Source: Bacillota bacterium
Lineage (GTDB): Bacteria > Bacillota > Sulfobacillia > Sulfobacillales > Sulfobacillaceae
Reading direction: 5' to 3'
DNA length: 64,000 nucleotides
NCBI GenBank assembly: GCA_021841025.1
Contig: JAKBWA010000104.1
Coordinates: forward strand, 23,311 to 87,310
Positions 25,515 to 35,290 of this stretch are shown here, piece after piece; the stretch's first letter is position 1; each line of letters begins with the position of its first letter. The translations under genes and the position numbers were made by a program. The notes beneath the pieces are model-generated. The model did not search any database, had not been told where the DNA came from, and saw only the letters and a program-made list of their open reading frames with translations.

Positions 25515-26180
25515 GTGATCAAAAGAAATACAGAGGTGAGTCAACTGCTGTTAACACTCCTGACGATTATTGGCAGCGCCGCTTTTGCCCTAAGTGGCGC
25601 TCTTGTAGCTATCGAAGAAGACTATGACATATTTGGCATTATGGTACTGGGTTTCATTACCGCTTTCGCTGGCGGCATGGTGCGGAATCTTATTGTCGGT
25701 CTTCCGATTGCCGTGGTTTGGCACCAAAATGGTGCCTTTGCCGCCGCGTTGATTGCGATACTATTAGCTATCGTATCTCCATCGGGGGTAGTCAAGTATG
25801 GACTGAAGACTATGCTCGTGTTTGACGCTCTCGGCTTGTCAACCTTCGCTGTAGAAGGTGCGTTGTATGCAGCGCATGTCCATGCGCCCGTGAGTACGGT
25901 CATGGTGGCGGCCGTGATGACGGGGACTGGCGGGGGAGTCATTCGCGATGTTTTGGCTCGGCGCAAACCCCTGGTTCTCCGGGCAGACACCTATGCGATT
26001 TGGGCGCTATTAGCAGGAGCCCTCATAGGCTTACAATGGATTAGCCTTCACCGCGATTGGGAAATTTATGGACTGATTGTTGTCATTTTTGTCTTGCGTC
26101 TTCTCTCCATGATATTTAAGTGGCGATTGCCCCATGTGCGAAATGGGGAAAAAGAACCGCATCTCGAACACCGGGCCTAA
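25515..26180 (+). CDS. TRIC/UPF0126-family membrane channel protein (YicG-like)
   Basis: 221 residues with seven hydrophobic segments formed by two repeats, each with a glycine-rich motif after a kinked helix: AFAGGMVRNLIVG in the first and GTGGGVIRDVLARR in the second. This is the bacterial trimeric intracellular cation channel (TRIC) pattern; the family conducts monovalent cations or has been linked to amino acid movement. The start is a GTG with AAGAGGAG just upstream. The first residues are polar and the C-terminal tail is charged. Confidence 0.88.
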   Translation: MIKRNTEVSQLLLTLLTIIGSAAFALSGALVAIEEDYDIFGIMVLGFITAFAGGMVRNLIVGLPIAVVWHQNGAFAAALIAILLAIVSPSGVVKYGLKTMLVFDALGLSTFAVEGALYAAHVHAPVSTVMVAAVMTGTGGGVIRDVLARRKPLVLRADTYAIWALLAGALIGLQWISLHRDWEIYGLIVVIFVLRLLSMIFKWRLPHVRNGEKEPHLEHRA

Positions 26181-27273
26181 CGGCACAGCTACATCAAGGC
26201 ACTGCGTAATTTTTGAGAAATTCTTCACATCTAGCGAATGACTTCATCCTTTCATAATCGGGGCCGTCACCTTGATGCCCGAGTCTTTACAACAAAATCT
26301 CAGGGCGAAGCCCACGGCTCGCCCAGTGGAGTGATGACACAGATCGTCATCCCCTGGGAAGCATCGGACTCTAGAGGTTTATCGTATCGGTGGGGCTTGC
26401 CTCACGACCCCACAGGAGAACCCGTTCATACCAATGCTTTAGAGCAGATAAAATGACAGCGCAATGGTCCTAACCGGGTACCTACTTGGTAAGGGTGGGG
26501 GATGGACATGTGGACTGGCAAACTCATGTAATTGTCCAATCGCCTTCACATTCGAAGACTACTACCGCCGTCTTTGTCGGAACACACGTTAAACGCTGTC
26601 GCGACTCTCAAGCGCTGCACGCCCTTCCTAACGGGTTTGTTGCGACGAGTCCTGCCGTTCTTCACCGTACACTGACGTTTTCACCCCATACCTATCACCA
26701 TATCTAGGGATTCGGCATGTTAGATGGTCATTCGTTTGTCCTAAATTTTTATCAAAAGTACCCCGACGGAACTTTTGTGGTAACTTACGGCCCATCTGTT
26801 TTGGTCATGGGTCCGCGCCCGTATTTGATGTGTTGAACTTTACCGGCGATTACGTTGTCCCGGAAGCACCATCTGCTGGATCCTATATGGCCATAAATCT
26901 GATATTCGGGCTGCATTATGACATAATCGACAAGTTGTTCCTCTAAAGGGCTACCAAGGACTTGCTACGCCGACCCACAAGTCCCGCATTCTGGGATTAC
27001 CGAATACCTGTTATTCCGTAAGTATTCCTTATGGACGTAGGACTTAGGCGCTGGGGTGACACCAACGAGAAGTTATTACAAAGAGTCAAGACCCAACGGG
27101 CACAGATAGATCCAATAAACCCGATTCAGCTAATCCCTGCAATCCGCATCATAATGCCGGTCCGAGATGCATTGTTGCCGGGTATGAGTTCCCAGGTTCC
27201 CCTTTAAAGCGTATGATTTTTACCGGGCGTTTAGCATGCGCTTAGAACGGTGATCTTCCACAGTTGTGCCGTG
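26181..27273. other. Gene-poor stretch, probably decayed DNA
   Basis: Almost 1.1 kb without a supported gene. Open frames at 26238-26456 and 26486-26707 lack ribosome sites and familiar motifs. The stretch may be remains of a lost gene; I cannot name one. Confidence 0.4.
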
Positions 27274-27699
27274 TTATTCTTGCGCGGGATCAAGCGGCGT
27301 TTTTTGGCGCCATGCCATCCATAGAAATGTGCCCGCCCACATTCCGGGAATCCAATAACTTGTTGAATTTTCCAAATGTCTAGTGATCCACAAATATGCA
27401 GGAGCCCCCATATTTATCAAAATAGCAGGAAGAAACATGATCTGAATCATCCACACAATAAAAATGAAAAGTACTATGACAGCTTGCCATCTTCGAATGG
27501 TCTGTGCATAGTGAGTTATAAGCAATGCAGCGAGACTTTCTATGCATCCAACCACGGCAGGGACCGCCAATCGTCCTTCAAAGTTGCCGACCAGCGATGT
27601 AGTTCCATGATTATTGAGTCCGGCGCTTTGAGCTGCTATTGCCATACCGATTATAGCGATGATAAATGGGCTGACTAAAATGAAAAGTTTCTTATTCAC
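27274..27699 (-). CDS. Small four-helix membrane protein of unknown function
   Basis: 141 residues with four hydrophobic helices, for example LFILVSPFIIAIIGMAIAA and AVIVLFIFIVWMIQIMFLP. The start is GTG at 27699 with AGGAGG eight bases upstream, a strong sign that it is real. It has no charged catalytic motif. It stands alone between gene-poor stretches and I recognise no family. Confidence 0.7.
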   Translation of the reverse strand: MNKKLFILVSPFIIAIIGMAIAAQSAGLNNHGTTSLVGNFEGRLAVPAVVGCIESLAALLITHYAQTIRRWQAVIVLFIFIVWMIQIMFLPAILINMGAPAYLWITRHLENSTSYWIPGMWAGTFLWMAWRQKTPLDPAQE

Positions 27700-29132
27700 G
27701 CAAGAACCCTCCTGAAAAAGATGAGTGAGACAGTTTAATAGGTCAGACAGAAGTAACGTGAGAAAGGGCTATATTTTGTGGTTGCACTTCATGGTGATGG
27801 GCTTCTCCATAATATTGATACGACACTTTATAAGCCGCCAGCAAAAACCCTAAAGCATCTGACACCTGATAGGGACATCAAGTACCCATCAGTGTTGCTG
27901 GGTTTGTATCGACTAATTTATTTTTTTCTATAATAAAGTAAAGATGCTTATTTATGATTATACCAATTGAGCGGCATATAATGAGAACTCGCACCGTTAT
28001 TGGAGGCCTTCAGGAGGAGGAGGATTTGAGCGTCTTGCTCATCCTTGAACACCCAGGGTGTTATGGCCCGATACAACAGGCTAGTGAGCTTGGTCGTACG
28101 GTTTCAGCGATGTACCGTATCCGAAGGACCGTAGGGCGCAACCTTGACCGTATCCGGGTCACTTGATAATGTGTTTTGGAATATCCTACGTAGATGTGTA
28201 TGCGAAACTCCGTTAACACGCTCATGGTGTCATAATTGTGGCCGATTGCACCAAGCTTCACCGGATCCGTCTGGAGCATGGTCGGCAGAGCGCTGTTGTT
28301 TCCGGCGACAAGTGGGAAAATGTTAAATAATATCAAGGGTAAACGCGGACAATTTGTATCTAAGTGGCAGAGCCTCTTAAAGAGACTGCCAGAAGCCGGC
28401 GGATCGAAATCCCAATGCTTTGTTGTGTGTGGGGGGTGTCGATATATCGAGGAACTTCGTTGTGTGGGAAGAGGGTGCGTTTGAAGAAAGGACTCCTTGT
28501 TTTTCATTGACGTAACTTAAGGAGGGGGTGAAAGTGGTGGACTGGCTTTGGTGGATACTCATCCTTGTCCGTGTGTGAAAAATCACCAAGACAAAGTTTC
28601 GCCCCGGTCCCTTACAACCCGCTATCAGAAGCCAACGATGACGATTGAAACCAGTTGTCCAATCTGACTGGTTTATCCGTTGTCGAGCAATATCGTTTGG
28701 GCTTTTAACCTATCATCCCCAGATCACCTAAATTTTGGAGAATTTTACTAACGATTCGTGGATTACTGATATCTTGACGCGAGTATCGCGATGGGTTAGT
28801 CATGCCGACGTTTGGCTGAATACCCGTTGTCGTTTATATTTAGCCCTTGTGCTTAACGTCAGACACTTTGGGTCAATTAGTGCTGTGGTCCAATGGGCCG
28901 TCTTTTTGCAAAGGCGCAAGCGGTAGCGCCTTTTGACTTTGGAAATTTCGCGATAAATAATAAGGTCGTTCAGCAAAATTCATCACCACCGTGGCTACCC
29001 ATTTTCGATTATTAATCCATTTCCGTTCGCACTGTCTAGAAATCAGAGGTTACCGGGTTCGGGATAACCTCGTTCTGCTTGGAGTGAGAACTTACATATG
29101 CACTCTGTGGCATTTGATTTCTCTGGTTTTTG
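27700..29132. other. Long gene-poor stretch
   Basis: About 1.4 kb without a supported gene. An AT-rich block near 27920-27950 has TATAAT and could be a promoter, but nothing clear follows it. At 28519-28560 a strong ribosome site (AAGGAGGGGG) precedes a tiny frame for a very hydrophobic peptide (VDWLWWILILVRV), noted separately. Several longer frames on both strands show no family motif. Confidence 0.4.
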
Positions 29133-31082
29133 TCAGTTGATATCAAGGATGGGCAAGTGGACATTGCCGCTGCATCTGGCAGCAATTAAAAGGGTGGCCC
29201 GGGTATCAGGGTCTTGAAGATCTAAAGGGTCCAGAAGCTGGGTGATTTGTCCCAAGCGGTAGCGAATGGTGTTGGGATGGACAAAAAGAGTCCGTGCGGC
29301 TTGGCTTAGGCTGGGAGAGGCTAGATACACAGCGAGGGTGGTTACGAATTCGGTGCCATTTTCTTCGTCGTGACGGAGCAAGGGTCCTATCCAAGCGTCA
29401 GTAAATAACTGCAAGGATGTGTCAATACCGGGAATGCGAAATAATTGATCGGCCCGGGGGCGGCCTAGTGAGCGTGTGATGCCTTCGGGTGAAACGCGCT
29501 CGGCTTCCGACAAAGCGGTTTTGATTCGCGTCATGGCGGCGATGACGACGCTGGCTTCGGAATCGGATCCAATACCGGCTGCAAATAGAGGTTGACCTAA
29601 ACGCGTCATGAGCTGTCGGCGAAACGTATCGACGTCATCAGGCAGCAAGGGACGGGTTGCCCACACCCAAATCGTACGTCCTTCGGTTATCGGCTGGATG
29701 CCAAATTGCCTGCGGATGGCCCGCATTAGAGCCCGGCCGGATAATGTGAGAGACTGGTTTTGGGAGATGCGAATTCCCCAAATTTGGGCAATGGGCTGGT
29801 CCAGTCCGTAGGTTTTCCGTTCGTTCCAGATTTGTTCTTGTTCGTCGGGAATTTGATTCAAGCGAGCCAGCCATTCTTGCAGCTGTTGCGCGCGGGTATC
29901 ATGGAGAGTGGCTTCGGTATTGACTAAAATTCCAATAGTTTGCACCAGGTATGGATAGATTTTGTCCACACGCTTAGGAGAGTGTCCCCAAATGGTCAGC
30001 ATCGTGGTTTCTAATCCGTCCAAGGCTACCGTGCGCGCCGGCGGCTGATCCGGAATATCCGAGGATTTTCTTAAGAGGTGTCCCCAAGTGTCAGTCAGTT
30101 GAATCCAGATGCCCTGCTCTGCTAATGCCGGCAACAGCGTCTCCCAGCTTCCGTGGCGTCTTGCCAGACGCAGGAGGCGAAGAAGGCTTTGGCTGACGGA
30201 ATCTTCGGTAAACCTGGCTAAACTTGCGGCATAGGAGTACGGGCTGGCGCTTTGAGCCGATAGTACGACGGCGCGAATAGAACGCACATAGCGTTGAAAT
30301 GCGTACAAAGCCAAGGGGGAGGGAGCGCCCGGTTCATGAAACCAGGCGTACATGACTCCATAGAGCCCGTCTGTTGCCTGCCAAGGAACTGCCATGCCTC
30401 CTCGGAGGTTTTCGGAGTGGATGAGGGCACTTTCATGAGCATCACGCCACGAGGAGGTGTCATAATCCGAGACTGCGACGCTTTCCTGGTTTTCGGCAAC
30501 AAATCCCCCTAATCCGCCTCGGACAATGGGGACGGGGTGTTTGTCCACTCGGGAATGGACGAGACCGCGTGCATGGGTAATTTCCAAGACTTGATATCCT
30601 GTTTTGCGCGCTGCCAGCAAGATGACCGGGGCTCTGACGATGGTTTCCGCACCTTGAATCAGAAACGAAAGGAGGGCCTCAGGGTTATTCTGTCCTTCAT
30701 GAATAGACAACCAAAGCGTATTCCACACTTGATCCAGTGACTGAGTCGATTCCCACCAGACCTTGCGCCAGCGTTCCGCTAGCGCCTCCAACACAGCAGA
30801 TGGCACCTCTAAGGCATAATGGGGCGGTGATTGGATCATTAACTCTGGGGCAATTTCCGGAAAGACAGCGCTTATAATGCGGTGGCGCTGAAGATGGGGG
30901 CTATTCCCATCGAAATCTTCCGTTGTTAATGTGATTGGCTGGCCGTAGGGAGCTGGCCAAAAGAGGCGGAGGGGCCGTCTTATAATCCGGTGAAGCAAAG
31001 CAAAACATTCGCTCAAATCCCAGTGCCCGTTAGCGCCAGATAACGTGGCCCACATCTGGTATGACTCGGTAAAATTATCCAT
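29133..31082 (-). CDS. PucR/CdaR-type transcriptional regulator with GAF-like sensor
   Basis: About 649 residues. The middle part (about 140-300) looks like a GAF sensor (GGLGGFVAENQESVAVSDYD). The C-terminus has the PucR-type helix-turn-helix: SLSQAARTLFVHPNTIRYRL (about residues 590-615), followed by DLQDPDTRATLLIAA. Such proteins sense a small ligand and usually activate a nearby catabolic operon. It is divergent from the crotonase-AtuA-ligase operon, with 166 bases between the two starts, so it most likely controls that operon. AAGGAG lies eight bases before the ATG at 31082; a GTG one codon earlier is also possible. Confidence 0.92.
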   Translation of the reverse strand: MDNFTESYQMWATLSGANGHWDLSECFALLHRIIRRPLRLFWPAPYGQPITLTTEDFDGNSPHLQRHRIISAVFPEIAPELMIQSPPHYALEVPSAVLEALAERWRKVWWESTQSLDQVWNTLWLSIHEGQNNPEALLSFLIQGAETIVRAPVILLAARKTGYQVLEITHARGLVHSRVDKHPVPIVRGGLGGFVAENQESVAVSDYDTSSWRDAHESALIHSENLRGGMAVPWQATDGLYGVMYAWFHEPGAPSPLALYAFQRYVRSIRAVVLSAQSASPYSYAASLARFTEDSVSQSLLRLLRLARRHGSWETLLPALAEQGIWIQLTDTWGHLLRKSSDIPDQPPARTVALDGLETTMLTIWGHSPKRVDKIYPYLVQTIGILVNTEATLHDTRAQQLQEWLARLNQIPDEQEQIWNERKTYGLDQPIAQIWGIRISQNQSLTLSGRALMRAIRRQFGIQPITEGRTIWVWATRPLLPDDVDTFRRQLMTRLGQPLFAAGIGSDSEASVVIAAMTRIKTALSEAERVSPEGITRSLGRPRADQLFRIPGIDTSLQLFTDAWIGPLLRHDEENGTEFVTTLAVYLASPSLSQAARTLFVHPNTIRYRLGQITQLLDPLDLQDPDTRATLLIAARCSGNVHLPILDIN

Positions 31083-31248
31083 CACTGTCTCTCCTTATGC
31101 TCGAAGTCTGCTTTTCTGCTTTTCCAAGGTAGATACCATATTGTGCGAAGTCCATAAAAGTATTCCCAAGATTCCCGTCACATTTGTTCATTTCGTATAG
31201 ATACAGTACTCATAATACACGCAATAATCAAAATAAAGGAGGGTATAT
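31083..31248. promoter_or_regulatory. Divergent promoter region of the catabolic island
   Basis: These 166 bases separate the regulator from the operon and must hold both promoters and the regulator's binding site. CATAAT near 31210 is a fair -10 box for the operon, with TTGTTC about 20 bases before it as a weak -35. I do not see a clear palindrome to assign as operator. Confidence 0.45.
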
Positions 31249-32034
31249 ATGACAGAGAATACCATCCAAACGGAAAATCATTCGGGCACTTTGGTGATCC
31301 GCCTTAATATCCCCGGCCGTCGAAATCCCTTAACCTCTGCTTTAGTAGGGGAATTGCGAGAGGCATTGCAAAAGGCTCAGGATGAACCAGAGATCCATGC
31401 CATCGTGCTGACTGGCACGGGTCCTGCTTTTAGTGCCGGAGCTGACTTGCAGGAGTTTTCCCGCATAGGGGCCAGGACCCCGGCTGAACTCTATGATGAC
31501 GCATATGACGCGGCGGATTTGTTTCGCCTGGGAACCCAACTGCGAAAACCTCTGATTGGTGCCATTAATGGCGCCGCATTTGGCGGCGGTATGGGGCTGG
31601 TGGCTATGTGCCACTGGGCGGTATCTGCTGACACGGCCCGATTTGGGACGACGGAACTTCGCGTGGGACTCGTTCCATTCGTGATACTGCCACTGATTCG
31701 CCGTGCGATTGGGGAAAAAAATGCACTGAAATTGATGATCTTAGCGGAACCGATTACAGCGGAAGAAGCGTGCCAAATGGGGTTAGTGCAAAAAGTCGTT
31801 CCCGAGACCCAGGTTTTAGACCAAGCGCTTGCATGGGCCAAGACCGTGGGAGGGTATAGTCCTTTCGCGGTGAAAATGGGGCTTGACGCCTTTTTCACCA
31901 CCCAAGATTGGGATTTGGAAGCGAGTTTCGCCTATCTGGCTCGACTCCGGATATTATCATTTTTGAGTGACGATTTGAAAGAAGGAGCCCAAGCCTTTGT
32001 GGAAAAAAGGGTGCCAGTGTGGAGGGGGCAATGA
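31249..32034 (+). CDS. Enoyl-CoA hydratase/isomerase (crotonase family)
   Basis: 261 residues with the crotonase signature: oxyanion-hole segments SAGADLQEF (about residues 64-72) and INGAAFGGGMGLV (about 106-118), then FGTTELRVGLVPF, where the catalytic acidic residue of hydratases sits. It adds water to, or isomerises, an enoyl-CoA; in this operon it may act on a branched or carboxylated enoyl-CoA. AAAGGAGG lies seven bases before the ATG. It is the first gene of a run that is nearly continuous to 40759, so it is likely coregulated by the divergent PucR-like protein. Confidence 0.93.
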   Translation: MTENTIQTENHSGTLVIRLNIPGRRNPLTSALVGELREALQKAQDEPEIHAIVLTGTGPAFSAGADLQEFSRIGARTPAELYDDAYDAADLFRLGTQLRKPLIGAINGAAFGGGMGLVAMCHWAVSADTARFGTTELRVGLVPFVILPLIRRAIGEKNALKLMILAEPITAEEACQMGLVQKVVPETQVLDQALAWAKTVGGYSPFAVKMGLDAFFTTQDWDLEASFAYLARLRILSFLSDDLKEGAQAFVEKRVPVWRGQ

Positions 32035-32035
32035 C

Positions 32036-33406
32036 ATGGGAAAAACGGTGCGAGTGGGAGCGGCTCAAGGGTTCTACGGTGACAGTCTGGATAGCGCCTG
32101 GGAGATGGCACGTCAGGGAGCAATCGACTATCTCTCATTTGACGCATTGTCCGAACTGACGTTGGCGATTTTGGCCAAGGATCGGACCAAAAATCCCGAC
32201 CTCGGCTATACCAAAGATTTAGTCCCGGCCATGCGGATCTTGTTGCCCTTGGCCTGGCAGCATGGTTTTAAGATGTTGACCAATGCTGGGGGCATTAATC
32301 CCGAGGCCGCTCAAAGGGCGGTTTTAGAGGTTGCAAAAGAGCTTGGGCTTAAAGGGATCAAGGTAGCGGTGGTGACTGGCGATGATTTAAGGAGCCGAAT
32401 TCCTGAGTTGATGCAACAAGGAGCATTGGGAGGTGATTGGGAAACTGGGCGGCCATTTTCTGAAATGGCTCAGGAGTTGCTCTTTGCCAACGTCTATCTT
32501 GGGGCGAGACCTTTGGTTAAGGCTCTGGCCATGGGGGCTCATGTAGTGATTTCAGGGCGCACCACGGACAGCGCCCAGTTTATGGCACCCTTGCTCTATG
32601 AATTTGGCTGGGGAAAGACGGATTGGAATCGGCTGGCGCAAGGTGTGCTCATGGGGCATTTGTTGGAGTGTTCCGCACAATCGACGGGGGGAAACTTTAG
32701 TGGAAAATGGTGGGAAGCGCCCGATATGGACCGCATTGGCTATCCTGTGGCATGGGCCGAGGAGGACGGCACTTTTGTGCTGACTAAAATTCCAGGCACG
32801 GGCGGCATGGTGACACGCGACACAATCAAAGAACAAATGCTCTATGAAATTCACGATCCGGCCGCCTACATAACACCTGATGTCGTCGCCAATTTTACTA
32901 CTGCCCGCTTGGAAGAAATAAAACCGGATCAAGTCCTGGTCACGGGAGCCACGGGGCATAACAGTCCGGATTCTTTGAAAATGGTAGCGGGATATCCTGC
33001 GGGATATATGGGCCAAGCCATGGTCGGATACTCTTGGCCGGACGCCTTGAAGAAAGCGGAAGCGGCCGCCGCCATTATTCAAAAGCAAATAAAGCGGCGC
33101 AATCTCCACTATGATGAAGTGCACATCGCCTATCTGGGATGGAATTCATTAGGGGGACCGACAGCCCCCAGGCCCAGTGAAGATGTCAACGAAGTTTATT
33201 TGAGAGTTACGGTACGCGCTAAAACCCAAGAAGAGGCCGGTAAGTTAGGGCGCTTGTTTCCTCCCTTGGCTTTGGATGGCCCCCCGGGGCTCGGCGGAGG
33301 ATCCGGCATGCTTCCTTCTCGCCAATTGCTCGGGATGTGGTCAGGCTTGATTCCGCGGCAGTGGATTGAGCCTCGGGTGTCAGTTCAAGTACAGGAGGTT
33401 GATTAA
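32036..33406 (+). CDS. AtuA-family protein (DUF1446), acyclic terpene utilisation type
   Basis: About 456 residues matching the DUF1446/AtuA family along its whole length: VRVGAAQGFYGDS at the start, YLSFDALSELTLAIL, KMLTNAGGINPEAA, VISGRTTDSAQFMAPL and the C-terminal GLGGGSGMLPSRQLLG. AtuA is required for acyclic terpene (citronellol/geraniol) degradation in pseudomonads but its reaction is unknown; relatives occur in many other acid-degradation clusters. The ATG at 32036 is used, with GAGGGGG seven bases upstream, starting one base after the crotonase stop. The protein is soluble, with no membrane segment. Confidence 0.9.
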   Translation: MGKTVRVGAAQGFYGDSLDSAWEMARQGAIDYLSFDALSELTLAILAKDRTKNPDLGYTKDLVPAMRILLPLAWQHGFKMLTNAGGINPEAAQRAVLEVAKELGLKGIKVAVVTGDDLRSRIPELMQQGALGGDWETGRPFSEMAQELLFANVYLGARPLVKALAMGAHVVISGRTTDSAQFMAPLLYEFGWGKTDWNRLAQGVLMGHLLECSAQSTGGNFSGKWWEAPDMDRIGYPVAWAEEDGTFVLTKIPGTGGMVTRDTIKEQMLYEIHDPAAYITPDVVANFTTARLEEIKPDQVLVTGATGHNSPDSLKMVAGYPAGYMGQAMVGYSWPDALKKAEAAAAIIQKQIKRRNLHYDEVHIAYLGWNSLGGPTAPRPSEDVNEVYLRVTVRAKTQEEAGKLGRLFPPLALDGPPGLGGGSGMLPSRQLLGMWSGLIPRQWIEPRVSVQVQEVD

Positions 33407-33407
33407 A

Positions 33408-33743
33408 ATGCCAACGGTGAAATTGGCGCAATTTTGTCAGGCCCGGTCCGGGGACAAAGGGAATACCGTCAATATAGCTCTCTTTGCACCCAATGAAATC
33501 CTCTTCCAGATTGTCAAAGACCAAGTTACTCCAAGGCGCGTTCAAGCTCACTTTGGCGAGTGGGTTGAAGGATCTGTGGATCGTTATGAGGTGCAAAACC
33601 TGTGGGCCCTCAATTTTGTACTGCATGGCGCCTTAAATGGAGGAGGTTCTCTCTCCATTCGTATGGATAATCTGGGAAAGTGTTTTGGGCCCATGATATT
33701 ACGGATGTCCGTCACGATACCGAATGGAGGAGAAACACCATGA
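33408..33743 (+). CDS. Small AtuA-like protein
   Basis: 111 residues beginning VKLAQFCQARSGDKGNTVNI, a sequence typical of the small AtuA-associated domain that in other organisms is either fused to the C-terminus of AtuA or encoded next to it. AGGAGG lies nine bases before the ATG. It starts one base after the AtuA stop and overlaps the next ligase by ATGA. It probably forms a complex with AtuA; the function is unknown. Confidence 0.85.
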   Translation: MPTVKLAQFCQARSGDKGNTVNIALFAPNEILFQIVKDQVTPRRVQAHFGEWVEGSVDRYEVQNLWALNFVLHGALNGGGSLSIRMDNLGKCFGPMILRMSVTIPNGGETP

Positions 33744-35290
33744 ACCTTGCTCAGATGATTGACCAAAGCGTTTTACAATTTCCCGAACGTCTGGCTATGA
33801 CAGATGGCTTGGTGGCATTAACGTATCAGGAGTTGCACGATCGCTCCATGGCTGTTGCCCGCTTTTTTCGCCATAATGGTTTAAATCCGGGGGACAGGGT
33901 TCTCATATGGCTTCCTAATGTAACCGATGCCATGGTTTTAGCATACGCGACCTGGTGGGTGGGTGGGGTATTTGTGCCATTGAACACGCGTTTTAGTGTT
34001 CCGGATCTTTTGAGCGTGTTGGACGACGCCAAACCCCGGTTTTTGTTCGCTCTGGCTGATGACCGGACACGGCTGGAAGAGAAAGGAATTCAGAACTCAA
34101 TTCCAGTATATTGGGTGGGTGACACGGCGGGTGATGACAGGAGCCTTGGCGGGATCGTCGAGTCGTATTCCGGATTGACTGAGCCTTTGGCTATGGAGCC
34201 TCGGCGGGATAATGAGGCCGCTCTCTTAATGTATACCAGCGGGACCACCGGCCGCCCCAAGGGGGTTATACAAACACAACGAAACAATACTGCAGCCGTC
34301 TCAATGGTTCAGGAGTGTTGGCAGATCAGGCACCTGGACCGATTTTTGGTGAGTGTGCCTCTATTTCACGTGGGCGGCATGCAGTGTGCCGTGTTGCCGG
34401 CCTTGACATCAGGGGCAGCGGTGAGCTTGCTTCCACGGTGGTCTGCCGAAACTTGGGTGAACCTCGCATCGACATTTCAGCCCACGATTACCGCCTTGGT
34501 CACGACGATGTTGGTGGATTTAATCCGGTGGGGGGAAGAGCATGCCGACACCCTGCCCGATTTGTCATCCCTGCGGGTGACGGTCATGGGGGGATCTTCG
34601 ACGCCGCCAGCTGTAGTGAACAGGTTCCAATCTCTCTTTGGCATTCATTTAATCGAGCTTTACGGACAGACGGAACTCACGGGACTATCCGTAACTTACC
34701 GTGCGGGAGAAGCGTGGCGAGTCGGGTCAATAGGAAAGACCCAGAGTCAGGTGCTCGACACGGCACTTTATACCGACGGACACATTCTTTATCCTATTGT
34801 GCCGGGGATAACGGGTGAACTGTTATTCCGGGGCGAGACCATAAGCTCTGGATATTGGCAGCAACCGGACAAGACGCAAGAACGCCATATTGGGGAATGG
34901 TTTCGCACAGGCGACATGGTGAGTGCCGATGATGAAGGCTATCTCTATTACCGGGACCGGGTGGATGACATGATTGTCACGGGAGGCGAAAACGTCTTTC
35001 CCGCGGAGGTTGAGACGATATTGTCAGCGCTTCCGGGTATCCGGCAAGTGGCAGTCATTGGGACTCCTCATCCCAGGTGGGGCCAGGAAGTTACCGCCTT
35101 TATTGTTCCAAGCACTGCCGATCTGAGCCTGGAGCAGATTCGCTTACGCATAGAAAACCATCCAGGCTTGGCTCCCTACAAGCGTCCTCGCCGGATTGAA
35201 TTGGTTACCAGTCTGCCTAAAACCGGCAGCGGCAAAATTAATAAGGCATGGTTGAAGAAACAATATAGCCAAAGTGAAGGAGAAGTCTAA
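33740..35290 (+). CDS. Acyl-CoA ligase (AMP-forming), first of three
   Basis: 516 residues of the ANL superfamily. The ATP-binding P-loop is LLMYTSGTTGRPKG (about residues 165-178), the adenylate motif ELYGQTELTG follows, then WFRTGDM and the C-terminal hinge and lysine region PKTGSGKINKAWL. It activates a carboxylic acid to its CoA thioester with ATP. The substrate is not readable. GGAGGAG precedes the ATG and it overlaps its neighbours by four bases and one base, so translation is coupled. Confidence 0.92.
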   Translation: MNLAQMIDQSVLQFPERLAMTDGLVALTYQELHDRSMAVARFFRHNGLNPGDRVLIWLPNVTDAMVLAYATWWVGGVFVPLNTRFSVPDLLSVLDDAKPRFLFALADDRTRLEEKGIQNSIPVYWVGDTAGDDRSLGGIVESYSGLTEPLAMEPRRDNEAALLMYTSGTTGRPKGVIQTQRNNTAAVSMVQECWQIRHLDRFLVSVPLFHVGGMQCAVLPALTSGAAVSLLPRWSAETWVNLASTFQPTITALVTTMLVDLIRWGEEHADTLPDLSSLRVTVMGGSSTPPAVVNRFQSLFGIHLIELYGQTELTGLSVTYRAGEAWRVGSIGKTQSQVLDTALYTDGHILYPIVPGITGELLFRGETISSGYWQQPDKTQERHIGEWFRTGDMVSADDEGYLYYRDRVDDMIVTGGENVFPAEVETILSALPGIRQVAVIGTPHPRWGQEVTAFIVPSTADLSLEQIRLRIENHPGLAPYKRPRRIELVTSLPKTGSGKINKAWLKKQYSQSEGEV

